64,000 nt of DNA from Hevea brasiliensis. Taxonomy: Eukaryota > Streptophyta > Magnoliopsida > Malpighiales > Euphorbiaceae. Made by a program: the position numbers and the translations under genes. Under the pieces are notes generated by a model that saw only the letters and a program-made list of their open reading frames with translations, did no database searches and had not been told where the DNA came from. The stretch is from assembly GCF_030052815.1 (NCBI RefSeq), contig NC_079503.1:45860735-45924734 (forward strand), read 5' to 3'. This document shows positions 48,182-59,889 of this stretch, one piece after another; position 1 is the stretch's first letter; the number at the start of each line of letters is the position of its first letter.

Positions 48182-51100
48182 TGTGACACCCCTTACCCGG
48201 CTATAGTGTATCCGAGTAAGCTATGTCACACGGTGTACCAGCACACTCTATTTTATCTTAATTAATTTATATCATGCTTTTGAATATAATTTGTGAAAGA
48301 TAACTCATTTAAGTCATTTATTGAAATCATAATTTATTTGAGGTTCCGGAAATTTTTAAAGAAAATTCGGCGGAGTGCCGGCTAAACATGGAGAAAACAG
48401 TTCTTCGGAACCTGTTAAAAACACTTCCAAATAATTTCCAAACAATCCCAACTTCAATTCATCAACAAAATCTCAATATCAAGATATCCACAACATTTCT
48501 CAATTTCAGTTCTCAATAACCTTTTCATTTCTCAAGCATCCATTTCTCATAATACTCATTTACAAACAATAAATAAATGCTCAAATTTTGCATTCATAGC
48601 CATAACTTCCATTATTTACATGAACATCAGAATACAGTACATAAGTTCAAATACATATGAGAAAGTAAAAATTAGCTACAAAATATCAAAATGACACCTA
48701 GTGTCCTACCAATGCACTGCAGAAGTTGAGGTGACACGGACACTGTGCAGAACTGCCGGACAGACTCACCTAGTCTGCGGTCTACTGGGCACACGATCTG
48801 TATCTCCAGTACCTACGCGTGGCAAAAGCAACGCGCTAAGCAATAATGCTTAGTGGTGCAATAGTATAATAAAATAAAATAGCAAAAAAATAAATATGTA
48901 TAGAATGTGTATGATTTCTTTGTTTGTTATTGGTGTATCCATTATTTCATTATCTTTGTCCACTTTCATTCATTTGGTTGCCCACGTAACCTACATTAGA
49001 TGACTGGACTGGATAACGGGTAAACTGGCACTGGGTATCAAGTACCTCGGGCCGTCACACCATCGGTCACATATGCATCTCCCGGTGTGCAACAAAACAG
49101 CTAACAAGCTGTGATAACATCAAGCACACGGCCAAAGCTCAATACAAGGTCAGAATGGCTAAAAGCCGTAAAATCACAGAATGGCAAATTGCCATGTGCA
49201 GTACTACTAACTGAACCCTATTGGCATGCCAACTATCCAAACCAATCTTGTTAGGTATACTAGGGCATTTGAAACTTTTAAATTCTTTAATTTGTGAATT
49301 TCAAGTTTTGGTGTTACTATTCACCTCATTGGTCAAAAAATGTTGACTTTTGGATAGACAATATGTACATTGACTTTGGCACTCCCAATATACCACATTT
49401 TACATTTAAAACTTGTTAGAATTGGTCACCATTACAATTTCTAACTTAAAACCAAGAGGGCAGAAAATTTCAGTTTTTGAAGCATAAGTTTACTGTTCCA
49501 TTATGCACTGTTGCAGTGGGAATTTGAAGAAATGGAAAACATGAAAGTTGTTTCTTATTTTGTCTAGTTGAATTTTCTTTTTTGAATCACTCCATTTGTA
49601 GTTTTGTAGCTCTAGATATGGCCCAAAAACCACAGCTGGCCGGATTGCCAATCTGCAGAATTGACCATATCTACAGTAACATGAACAGTGACTGGAATCA
49701 CTTTGTTGGATGGGTTCTGGCCATAATTTGGGGTAAGTTCCTTCATGAAAGTTGTTTGTCTATGTCTTAACGTATTTCTGTAAAAATTTCAGGTCAATTG
49801 ACCATATATACAGTAAGTTATGTCCAAATGAACAGTTACTATTCATTTGGTCATTTCTGCAGGTGCTGTTGCAGGGTATCCGGATTGGGGCCAACTTTTG
49901 GTCCTCTTGCTTTGGTCTTTTGGGCATGGTTTCTTCAGCAAAAATGTGCCATTATAAGCCTAGTTTCATGTCCAATTGGCCAAACACCAATTGGACCAAC
50001 ACAGCCAAAGATATGGCAGTCCAAGTGGACTGAAATCTCAGTCACCCTGCTGCCCTCATTGGGCAGCATACTCATTCACTTTGGCATGCTATATTTCAGT
50101 CGAATTTATGGTCAATTTACCTCAAATGGTCACTAATTGACCATTAGAGTGTTCTTTAACAATTTCATAAGCCAAGTCAAATTTTCTCTCCTAAACCCTA
50201 GCTCAAATTCATAGTTTTGTACAAACTACCCTAGTTAACTAACTAAATCAATATCCTTATGTTTATATACTTTAAACTTGATTTGTAGTTCATTCCAAGT
50301 CAATCAAAAACACCCAATTCTATTCCTTCTTTAGGGCAGCTGAAATCCATGGGGTGCATACACTCAACTTTTATTCATTTAAGTTACAAAATCTCACCTA
50401 TTTCAAGTAACTATCATGGATTAAAAGAGGTTTATGTATAAATATGCACTAACCTCTTTTAGGCAGATTTTTCCCAAGTTAAATCTTCACTTTCCTTCAC
50501 TTTCTAGGTTGCCAAACACTTTCCCAAGAGATGTGGTTAAGTTTTAATGAAAGGGGTTTAGGGTTTAGTGGTGTAACAAAGGGAGAAATGAAGCTTTTTG
50601 GTTGAACATCAATGGAGGGAGGAAAGGAAGAGGTTTCGGCTGGTTTATGGAAGGAGATGGCTGCTGTAATTTTTGGTTATTTGGTCTTCATTTAGTCTCT
50701 TTTAATAGTTAGTCAAATGGTTGCTTAATTGTGATTGGTTATGGTTTTTAATGACATCACCATGATGTCATAAATAAGTCTTTTTCCTCATTTTCTTTCC
50801 TTTTCTCCACTACTCATTTCCAATTTAATTTCTAGCAATGTTTATTCATATTTTATGTCATATTAATTATTTACTCAACTGGACAAGTCGGCCAAAAATC
50901 ACCTCTGAAGGCGAAATGACCAAAATGCCCTCCGTTTGGCTTAACGGGTCAAATTTGTCTGTACCGATTGAAAAATTTTTCTAGGTATTTTCTTGGCATT
51001 CTAATGCCATAGGAACCTCAATGACCCTTCTCTGGAGTCCCAAAAATTATTTTATAATTTTTCCCCTGGGTCTAGGGCTCCTAGTTGCGAGAACCGCAAC

Positions 51101-51310
51101 TTCCCTCTGGGTTACCCCTCGCTAGGCACCTACTGCTTAACTTGGTTGTATTTTATTTATAATATTTTTACTAAATTTTTCTTATTAATTTTTGTGTTAA
51201 TTATTGTTCATCACTTTATTTAAAATATTTTTCCGACGTTTCTAGCTGTCCGACCGACACCGTCACCGAATAAAGAGAATGTACGGAATTGCTACCGGGA
51301 GGGTGTTACA
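48182..51310 (-). repeat. I 3' LTR, 3129 bp
   Basis: On the minus strand from TGTAACACCCTCCC (51310) to GGGGTGTCACA (48182). Small changes at about 51115-51285 relative to the 5' LTR fall at CCGG and CTG sites. No gene is seen. Confidence 0.96.
48836..48853 (-). other. Conserved LTR hairpin (I 3' LTR)
   Basis: CTAAGCA/TGCTTAG, 4-nt loop. Confidence 0.7.
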
Positions 51311-51323
51311 ACTCTTCCCCTCT
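51311..51323 (-). other. Polypurine tract of I
   Basis: The minus strand reads AGAGGGGAAGAGT directly before the 3' LTR. Confidence 0.88.
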
Positions 51324-51333
51324 AATTTAAATT

Positions 51334-52083
51334 TCATCCTCGAAATTTACCTGATGCAAACAGTTGAGGGAACTGTTGCCTCATCGTCTCTTCACTTTCC
51401 CAAGTTGCCTCCTCATTGTTGTGGCGCCTCCAAAGCACTTTCACCAGTGGAATCTGCTTATTTCTCAACTCTTTCTCTTCCCGAGCCAGGATCTGTAGAG
51501 GTTCTTCTTCATATGTCAAATCCGGCTGTATTTCAATTTCTTCCCTGGAGATGACATGTGAAGGATCTGAGCGGTATCTTCTTAGCATGGACACGTGGAA
51601 CACATTGTGGATCTTGTCCAGCTCTGGTGGCAAAGCTAGCCTATAGGCCACTGGACCCACACGTTCAATGACTTCATATGGGCCAATGAACCTAGGGCTT
51701 AACTTACCTTTCCTTCCAAACCTTAATACCTTTTTCCACGGTGACACCTTGAGGAACACATTGTCGGCAACCGCATATTCTATTTCTTTTCTCTTCAGGT
51801 CGGCATAAGATTTCTGTCTGTCTGAGGTAACCTTCAGATTGGCTTTGATTAGTTTCACTTTCTCCTCAGTCTATTTCACCAGGTCTGGCCCTACTAGTTT
51901 GTCTTTGCCCAATTCAGTCCAGCACACTGGAGTTCTACATTTTCTCCCATACAGTGCTTCATATGGGGCCATTTGGATGCTAGCTTGGTAGCTATTGTTG
52001 TATGCAAATTCTGCCAGTGGGAGGTATCTATCCCAACTTTCCTCAAATTCAATGACACAACTCCTCAGCATATCCTCAAGGAC
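51334..52083 (-). pseudogene. I integrase C-terminal part plus chromodomain (second exon)
   Basis: Starts at the intron acceptor (GTC CTT GAG) and runs through [26 protein letters not shown], then a TAG at about 51868-51870 where A has CAG (Gln), so the frame is broken once. It continues to HVSMLRRYRSDPSHV and the chromodomain motifs LWRRHN and EEATWE, ending SGKFRG. Otherwise it is as complete as in A. The role is target-site choice and DNA joining in the nucleus. Confidence 0.9.
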
Positions 52084-52157
52084 CTGACATATATTTCATG
52101 TTATTGTTATTATTTTAGTTCAATATTTGTATTAATTCAATTGATTCAATTATTTAC
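52084..52157 (-). other. Putative 74-bp spliceosomal intron in integrase of I
   Basis: Donor CAG|GTAAATAATTG (G at 52157), acceptor ending 52084. One base shorter than in A and not a multiple of three. Phase 0. Without splicing the frame ends VNN. Confidence 0.8.
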
Positions 52158-52595
52158 CTGGATTACTCTTTCTGATTGCCCATCCATCTGAGGATGGAAG
52201 GCTGTGCTAAAGTGGAGTTGTGTACCCAAGGATTCATGCAACTTCTTCCAAAATCTCGATGTAAACCTTGGGTCTCGATCAGATATGATGGAAAGTGGGA
52301 TTCCATGCAGTCTAACTATCTCACTGATATACAATTCTGCTAACTTCTCCAGTGAGTAGTCAGTCCTAACTGGCAGAAAGTGTGCTGACTTTGTCAATCT
52401 ATCAACTATCACCCATAATGCATCATGTTTCTTTCGGGTGAGAGGTAGACCACTTACAAAATCCATGGTGACCCGATCCCATTTCCATTCAGGTATGCGT
52501 ATAGGCTGTAGCAAACCCGATGGAACTTGATGTTCTGCCTTGACTTGCTGACATGTCAAGCATTTAGTCACATAGTCAGCTATGTCTTTCTTCAT
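52158..52595 (-). pseudogene. I integrase zinc domain end and DDE core (first exon)
   Basis: Open frame with [50 protein letters not shown] and [14 protein letters not shown]. All three catalytic acidic residues are kept. It is separated from the upstream frame by a disturbed patch (52596-52690) where the [11 protein letters not shown] segment shows CTG-to-CG changes relative to A. The intron-retained product would end three codons past the splice site. Confidence 0.9.
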
Positions 52596-52622
52596 ACTGT
52601 GCCACCAATATCAAGCTTCGGA

Positions 52623-53879
52623 TCATGATACATCTTTGTACTTCCCGGTTGCATAGCATATACACCGTGTGTGCCTCTTCGTAATCATCGCCTTCAATTC
52701 CCCATTATCTGGTACACACAGTCTTCCTTTGTAATACAGACACCCATCTGCTTTCATCTCATAGTCAGTTGCTTTTCCCTCGGAGATTTTGCTCATAATA
52801 GCCATTAGCTTCTCATCTACTTTCTGCCCATCTAAAATCTGCTGTAGCAGGTTTGGCCTCACTTGCAACTCAGCCAAAATAGCTCCATCCCGAAGCAAAG
52901 TTAGACGGCCATTCAATGATCTCAAAGCTGTGATGGAATTTCTGCTCAAAGCATCAGCAACTACATTTGCCTTCCCAGGATGGTAGTCAATTACACAATC
53001 ATAGTCCTTCAGGAACTCAATCCATCGTCTCTGTCTAAGGTTGAGTTCCTTCTGAGTTGGCAAATATTTTAGATTCTTGTGGTCTGTGTAAATGTAGCAC
53101 TTTTCACCATACAAGTAATGCCTCCATATCTTCAGTGCGAAGATAATTGCTGCAAGCTCTAGATCATGGGTAGGGTAATTTTGTTCATGTGGCCTTAGCT
53201 GCCTGGAAGCATAGGCAATCACCTTTCCCTCTTGCATCAATACAAACCCTAACCCATTATGAGAGGCATCACTATAGACCACAAAGTCCTTTCCTGACAC
53301 TGGCTGTGTTAACACTGGTGCCTCTGTCAACATAGCCTTCAACTTCTCAAAACTGGTCTGACACTTGTCATTCCAGTCAAATCTGACATTCTTGTGTAAC
53401 AACTTGGTCATTGGAGCAGCTATTAAGGAAAATCCCTTTACAAATCTCCTATAATACCCAGCTAGCCCCAAGAAGCTTCTGACCTCAGTTGTATTCCTGG
53501 GAGGCTTCCATTCCATTACTGCTTCTATTTTCTTGGGATCCACTCTAATCCCATCAGCTGACACTATGTGTCCAAGGAATGCAATCTCATTCAACCAGAA
53601 GTCACACTTGGACAACTTAGCATACAGCTTCTTTTCTCTCAGAGTTTGCAGAACAATCCTCAAATGCTCATCACGTTCTTCACTGGTCTTGGAATACACC
53701 AGAATATCATCAATAAAGGCCACTACGAACCGATCTAGGTATGGATGGAAGATACGGTTCATAAGGTCCATGAATGCCGCTGGTGCATTTGTTAGGCCAA
53801 AGGGCATCACTAGAAACTCATAATGCCCATATCGGGTCTTGAATGCAGTCTTTGGCACATCTGCATCCTTCACCCTCAA
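52623..53879 (-). pseudogene. I RT C-terminal part, RNase H and integrase N-terminus
   Basis: One open frame of 418 codons. [19 protein letters not shown], the catalytic [26 protein letters not shown] and [11 protein letters not shown]. RNase [37 protein letters not shown]. It ends in the integrase zinc domain near [13 protein letters not shown] with a frameshift. This is the best-preserved RT-RNase H stretch in the window and serves as the reference for frames in A. It copies RNA to DNA and removes the RNA strand in the cytoplasmic particle. Confidence 0.93.
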
Positions 53880-54203
53880 CTGATGATACCCTAATCTGAG
53901 ATCAATCTTAGAAAATACTCATGCTCCCTTCAACTGATCAACCAGATCATCAATTCTAGGCAACGGATATTTGTTCTTCACAGTCACTTTATTCAACTGT
54001 CGGTAATCGATGTAAAGCCTCAAAGTCCCATCCTTCTTTTTCACAAACAGCACTGGAGCTCCCCATGGTGACACACTGGGGCGTATGAACCCCTTATCAA
54101 GCAACTCTTGCAACTGAGTTTTCAACTCCCTCAATTCCGTGGGTGCCATCCTATAAGGAGCAATGGAAATGGTCATCTGCAGTTGTCTCAATAGCAAATT
54201 CAA
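53880..54203 (-). pseudogene. I RT N-terminal part
   Basis: Frame [68 protein letters not shown], then TGA near 53919 where A codes Gly (GGA to TGA). The Asp region (FSKIDL) follows in the same frame, and coding continues into 53879. Only this stop separates it from the rest of RT. The Cys of LCIDY is Tyr here. Confidence 0.88.
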
Positions 54204-54235
54204 CTTCCCTTTCTCGTGGCAAACTGTGCAACTCT

Positions 54236-54661
54236 TCAGAAATACTTAGGAAGTCTCTTCGTGGGTATGTCACTCAGGTTTGGCTTAGCCTGCCTAGTAT
54301 CCACCACATGTGCTAGGTAGGCTTCACAGCCTTTTCTCACCATTCTTCTTGCAACTGTGGCTGAGATGACATTGGACAAGAAATCTATCCTTTCCCCCAC
54401 AACTGTGATCTCATTACCCTCAGGAGTTTTCAAAGAAATCCTCTTCAGTTTACAATCAACCATTGCTTGATGACGTGACAACCAGTCCATTCCCAAAATC
54501 ACGTCAAACTCAAGGAAGGGCAACTCAATCAGGTCTGCCAAGAATTCATACCCCTGAATTCTTAACGGGCAACCCTTGTATACTTTGTTCACCACTACAC
54601 TGTGGCCCAATGGATTAGTGACCAGAATGTCTTGGTCACTCTCCCCTACTAGTATCCCCCT
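54236..54661 (-). pseudogene. I aspartic protease, C-terminal part
   Basis: Frame with [54 protein letters not shown] and [11 protein letters not shown]. It ends in a frameshift (54236-54260), a patch with small losses relative to A. A TAA near 54662-54664 separates it from the active-site part; A has GAA (Glu) there. Confidence 0.87.
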
Positions 54662-56018
54662 TTATACGGGTAGGTTAATGCAGATGTATGAATGAGTGGG
54701 TCCTAGATCCACCAATGCATGCACAGGTGTATTGTAGAGGAAGAACGTACCCCTGATGACGTCCGGGGCATCTTGCTCCTCCTGAGCTCTAAGGGCATAA
54801 TTTCTGGCAAGTGGTCTATTATCTGGCCTCTCTGCTGGCTCAGATGCAGGCCTCTGTGATGGTCCCACTGCATCAGATTTGCCAGATTTTCTACCTCTTT
54901 GCGGTGTAGGAGCAGGTCTGTCTGCTTGTGTTGGAGCAGCTGTAGTAGTTCTACGCGGGCAGTTCCTCAGCTGATGCTTTGTCGACCCACATCTTAAGCA
55001 GGCATCAGTTACTCTCCAACACTCCCCCTTGTGCCACTTCAGACAGTGTGGACATGCAGAAGTTGCCGGGCTGGTCCTCGAACCCCATCCTCGGAGAGCG
55101 CCCACCGATGGTGTGGACCGACCTCTCCTAGGGGTAAATCGTGGCTCAGGCCCCGAGACCGACTCGACCTTGTAGCCGACCCAACTGCGTGTGTGGACCC
55201 CTAAACTTCTTCCCAAGTGCAGGAGCTGAACTAGACTGACCTGGTCCCCTCTTCTGCTGTCTCTCCCTTCTGGTCTGCTCACTGATTCTCACTTTTTCAA
55301 CCCTTATTACAGCTTCTACTAACTTGCTAAATTATGTGATTCCCAGGGCAGTGAGTTGGATCTTTATGTTGTCATTTAGTCCCTCTTCAAATCTCTTACA
55401 CCTTTCAGCTTCGTTAGGGACTATCTCCCTTCCGTAGCGGCTCAATCGGACAAATTCCTTGTCATATTCGGCCACTGACAGCTGTCTCAGCCTCAGGTTA
55501 ATAAACTCTCTTCTTCTCTCTTCCAGGTATACAGTACCCACATATTTCTTCTTGAATTTTGAGAGAAAGAAGTCCCAAGTTATAGCTTATGGCTGCACTT
55601 CACTACACACAGTATCCCACCATTCGTAGGCATCATCTTGCAACAGGGATATGGCAGCCTCTAGGTTTTGCTCTGGGGTGCAGTGGAGTTGTTTTAGAAC
55701 TCTGCCCGTTCTGTTCAACCAATTCTCGGCTGCAACAGAGTCATCTTCTCTCTTACTGAAAAAGTCCACTGCTCCGAACTTTCTTGGCCTTTCCAGGTGT
55801 GATTTCTACTGTGGAGGTGGAGGTGGTGGTGGTGCTGGCATTACTCCGGCCATTTGTCCAAAGAAATCGGCCATTTGCTCGAACATGGCCTGTGGAGGCT
55901 GAACAGGCTCTGCTTGAGCTGGCGGAGCAGGTTCTCCCATGCCCCCAGTCTCAGCTGTTGTAGGTGGAGCATGACTCTCCACTTCCTCCTCGACTGCTCT
56001 TTGAGATGAAGGGTCTAT
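54662..56018 (-). pseudogene. I gag, nucleocapsid and protease active-site region
   Basis: The start codon of the family (ATG in A) is ATA at 56018-56016. The MDPSSQRAVEEEV-like leader is otherwise kept without A's early stop. Proline run at about 55820, capsid pieces 55587-55769 ([25 protein letters not shown]) and 55332-55541 ([11 protein letters not shown]). Stops replace Glu near 55586 and 55333 and Gln near 55808. The region 55060-55200 is scrambled by CTG/CAG changes. Knuckles [12 protein letters not shown] and CLRCGSTKHQLRNC are kept. The protease active site reads VDLGPTHSY instead of VDPGSTHSY. Confidence 0.88.
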
Positions 56019-56123
56019 ATCCTATTTAACAAAGACAAACAGATCCGCATTAGTGTCACCTCGACTCTTACAAATGCAATGCATGGTATGGACTCAATCT
56101 AGGCCCAGAAACGCCTAAACTGT

Positions 56124-56135
56124 GCACTGATACCA
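56124..56135 (-). other. Primer-binding site of I
   Basis: The minus strand reads TGGTATCAGTGC, one mismatch from the tRNA-Met site, 5 nt from the LTR. Confidence 0.88.
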
Positions 56136-56140
56136 CTAAA

Positions 56141-59100
56141 TGTGACACCCCTTACCCGGCTACAGTGTATCCGAGTAAGCTATGTCACACGGTGTACCGG
56201 CACACTCTATTTTACCTTAATTAATTTATATCATGCTTTTGAATATAATTTGTGAAAGATAACTCATTTAAGTCATTTATTGAAATCATAATTTATTTGA
56301 GGTTCCGAAAATTTTTAAAGAAAATCCGGCAGAGTACCAGCTAAACATGGAGAAAACAGTTCTTCGGAACCTGTTAAAAACACTTCCAAATAATTTCCAA
56401 ACAATCCCAACTTCAATTCATCAACAAAATCTCAATATCAAGATATCCACAACATTTCTCAATTTCAGTTCTCAATAACCTTTTCATTTCTCAAACATCC
56501 ATTTCTCATAATACTCATATACAAACAATAAATAAATGCTCAAATTTTGCATTCATAGCCATAACTTCCATTATTTACATGAACATCAGAATACAGTACA
56601 TAAGTTCAAATACATATGAGAAAGTAAAAATTAGCTACAAAATATCAAAATGACACCTAGTGTCCTACCAATGCACTGCAGAAGTTGAGGTGACACGGAC
56701 ATCGTGCGTAATCGCCGACAGACTCACCCAGTCTGCGGTCTACTGGGCTCACGATCTGTATCTCCAGTACCTACGCGTGGAAAAAGCAACGCGCTAAGCA
56801 ATAATGCTTAGTGGTGCAATAGTATAATAAAAGAAAATAGCAAAAAAATAAGTATGTAGAGAATGTGTATGATTTCTTTGTTTGGTATTGGTGTATCCAT
56901 TATTTCATTATCTTTGTCCACTTTCATTCATTTGGTTGCCCACGTAACCTACATTAGATGACTGGATCGATAACGTAAACCGCACCGGGTATCAAGTACC
57001 TCGGCCGTCACACCATCGGTCACATATGCATCTCCCGGCAGGCAATGTAACTAACAAGCTGTGATAACATCAGGCACAAGGCCAAAGCTCAATACAAGGT
57101 AAGAATGGCTAAAAGCCGTAAAATCACAGAATGGCAAATTGCCATGTGCAGTACTACTAACTGAACCCTATTGGCATGCCAACTATCCAAACCAATCTTG
57201 TTAGGTATACTAGGGCATTTGAAACTTTTAAATTCTTTAATTTGTGAATTTCAAGTTTTGGTGTTACTATTCACCTCATTGGTCAAAAAATGTTGACTTT
57301 TGGATAGACAATATGTACATTGACTTTGGCACTCCCAATATACCACATTTTACATTTAAAACTTGTTAGAATTGGTCACCATTACAATTTCTAACTTAAA
57401 ACCAAGAGGGCAGAAAATTTCAGTTTTTGAAGCATAAGTTTACTGTTCCATTATGCACTGTTGCAGTGGGAATTTGAAGAAATGGAAAACATGAAAGTTG
57501 TTTCTTATTTTGTCTAGTTGAATTTTCTTTTTTGAATCACTCCATTTGTAGTTTTGTAGCTCTAGATATGGCCCAAAAACCACAGCTGGCCGGATTGCCA
57601 ATCTGCAGAATTGACCATATCTACAGTAACATGAACAGTGACTGGAATCACTTTGTTGGATGGGTTCTGGCCATAATTTGGGGTAAGTTCCTTCATGAAA
57701 GTTGTTTGTCTATGTCTTAACGTATTTCTGTAAAAATTTCAGGTCAATTGACCATATATACAGTAAGTTATGTCCAAATGAACAGTTACTATTCATTTGG
57801 TCATTTCTGCAGGTGCTGTTGCAGGGTATCCGGATTGGGGCCAACTTTTGGTCCTCTTGCTTTGGTCTTTTGGGCATGGTTTCTTCAGCAAAAATGTGCC
57901 ATTATAAGCCTAGTTTCATGTCCAATTGGCCAAACACCAATTGGACCAACACAGCCAAAGATATGGCAGTCCAAGTGGACTGAAATCTCATACCCCGCCG
58001 CCTCATTGGGCAGCATACTCATTCACTTTGGCATGCTATATTTCAGTCGAATTTATGGTCAATTTACCTCAAATGGTCACTAATTGACCATTAGAGTGTT
58101 CTTTAACAATTTCATAAGCCAAGTCAAATTTTCTCTCCTAAACCCTAGCTCAAATTCATAGTTTTGTACAAACTACCCTAGTTAACTAACTAAATCAATA
58201 TCCTTATGTTTATATACTTTAAACTTGATTTGTAGTTCATTCCAAGTCAACCAAAAACACCCAATTCTATTCCTTCTTTAGGGCAGCCGAAATCCATGGG
58301 GTGCATACACTCAACTTTTATTCATTTAAGTTACAAAATCTCACCTATTTCAAGTAACTATCATGGATTAAAAGAGGTTTATGTATAAATATGCACTAAC
58401 CTCTTTCAGGCAGATTTTTCCCAAGTTAAATCTTCACTTTCCTTCACTTTCTAGGCTGCCAAACACTTCCCCAAGAGATGTGGTTAAGTTTTATTGAAAG
58501 GGGTTTAGGGTTTAGTGGTGTAACAAAGGGAGAAATGAAGCTTTTTGGTTGAACATCAATGGAGGGAGGAAAGGAAGAGGTTTCGGCTGGTTTATGGAAG
58601 GAGATGGCTGCTGTATTTCTTAATTGTGATTGGTTATGGTTTTTAATGGCATCACCATGATGTCATAAATAAGTCTTTTTCCTCATTTTCTTTCCTTTTC
58701 TCCACTACTCATTTCCAATTTAATTTCTAGCAATGTTTATTCATATTTTATGTCATATTAATTATTTACTCAACTGGACAAGTCGGCCAAAAATCACCTC
58801 TGAAGGCGAAATGACCAAAATGCCCTCCGTTTGGCTTAACGGGTCAAATTTGTCTGTACCGATTGAAAAATTTTTCTAGGTATTTTCTTGGCATTCTAAT
58901 GCCATAGGAACCTCAATGACCCTTCTCTGGAGTCCCAAAAATTATTTTATAATTTTTCCCCCGGGTCTAGGGCTCCTAGTTGCGAGAACCGCAACTTCCC
59001 TCTGGGTTACCCCTCGCTAGGGCACCGGCTCGTTTAACTTGGTTGTATTTTATTTCTAAAATTTTTACTAAATTTTTCTTATTAATATTTGAGTTAATTA

Positions 59101-59209
59101 TGGTTCCTCACTTTAGTTAAAATATTTTTCCGGACGTTCTAGCTGTCCGGACCGACACCGGTCACTGGAACAGTAGAATGTACGGAATTGCTACCGGGAG
59201 GGTGTTACA
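56141..59209 (-). repeat. I 5' LTR, 3069 bp
   Basis: Pairs with 48182-51310. It lacks about 60 bp near 58615 that the other LTR has. Differences at 56700-56730, 56965-57060 and 57990-58010 are of the CTG/CAG type. No gene is seen. Confidence 0.96.
56794..56811 (-). other. Conserved LTR hairpin (I 5' LTR)
   Basis: CTAAGCA/TGCTTAG, 4-nt loop, flanks as in A. Confidence 0.7.
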
Positions 59210-59214
59210 ACAAT
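59210..59214. repeat. Right target-site duplication of I (ACAAT)
   Basis: Perfect copy of 48177-48181. Confidence 0.97.
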
Positions 59215-59876
59215 AGCTATCAAGCTAGCATACAAATGGCACCCTATGAAGTATATGATAGAAAATGCAGAACACCTGTATGTTGGACTGAATTGGATGA
59301 AGATAATCTAGTGGGGCCAGACCTGATAAAACAGACAGAGGAAAAGGTGAAACTGATAAAGGCCAATTTGAAAGTTGCCTCAAACCTACAAAAATCTTAT
59401 GTTGACTTGAGGAGAAAGGACATTGAGTATGAAGTTGGCGAGAAGGTATTTCTCAAAGTATCACCATGGAAGAAAGTGTTGAGATTCGAGAAAAAGGGAA
59501 AATTAAGCCCTAGGTTCATTGGCCCATATGAAGTTTTTGAACGTGTGGGACCAGTAGCCTACAGATTAGTACCTGAGCTGGACAAGATACATAATGTGTT
59601 CCATGTCGCAATGCTCAGAAGATACAGATCATATCCTTCACATGTCATCTCAGTAGAAGAAATTATGGTACAACCTGACCTGATATATAAAAAAGAACCA
59701 ATTAAAATCTTGGCACGAGAGGTGAAAGAGCTCAGAAATAAGACAATTCCACTAGTTAAAATCCTATGGAGACACCACAACACGGAAGAGGCAACATGGA
59801 AGAGTGAGGAGACAATGAGGCAACAGTTCCCTCAGCCCTTCACATCGGGTAAATTTCGAGGACAAAATTTTTATTT
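59215..59876 (+). pseudogene. G integrase C-terminal part plus chromodomain, after insertion I
   Basis: Continues the codons of 48181: SYQASIQMAPYEV to HVAMLRRYRSYPSHV and the chromodomain motifs LWRHHN and EEATWKSEE, ending SGKFRG. The open frame starts artificially inside I's LTR at 59188 and, unlike in A, has no stop at SGKF, so it reads through the PPT into G's 3' LTR to 59961. Two residues are missing in the ALYGR and LALPPEL motifs relative to A and I. Confidence 0.9.
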
Positions 59877-59889
59877 AGAGGGGAAGAGT
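59877..59889 (+). other. Polypurine tract of G
   Basis: AGAGGGGAAGAGT directly before the 3' LTR, identical to A and I. Confidence 0.88.

Larger units (their letters stand above)
48182..59209 (-). mobile_element. Element I: Tekay-type retrotransposon, recent insertion
   Basis: Complete minus-strand element inside G's integrase: 5' LTR on the right (56141-59209), PBS, gag-pol (about 56018 to 51334), PPT, and 3' LTR on the left (48182-51310). Same family as A (LTR and protein). The LTRs look identical by eye over about 840 bp (49200-50036 against 57150-57986), so insertion was recent. It is perfectly bounded by ACAAT. Confidence 0.97.

Noticed and set aside
49582..50136. Open frames repeated at 57532-58083
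   Set aside because: They are repeated only because both lie in the two LTRs of I; no domain, and the frame ends at LTR differences.
59188..59214. Possible start codon and N-terminus MLPGGC joined to G integrase
   Set aside because: These codons belong to the antisense strand of I's LTR. The true upstream coding is at 48092-48181.
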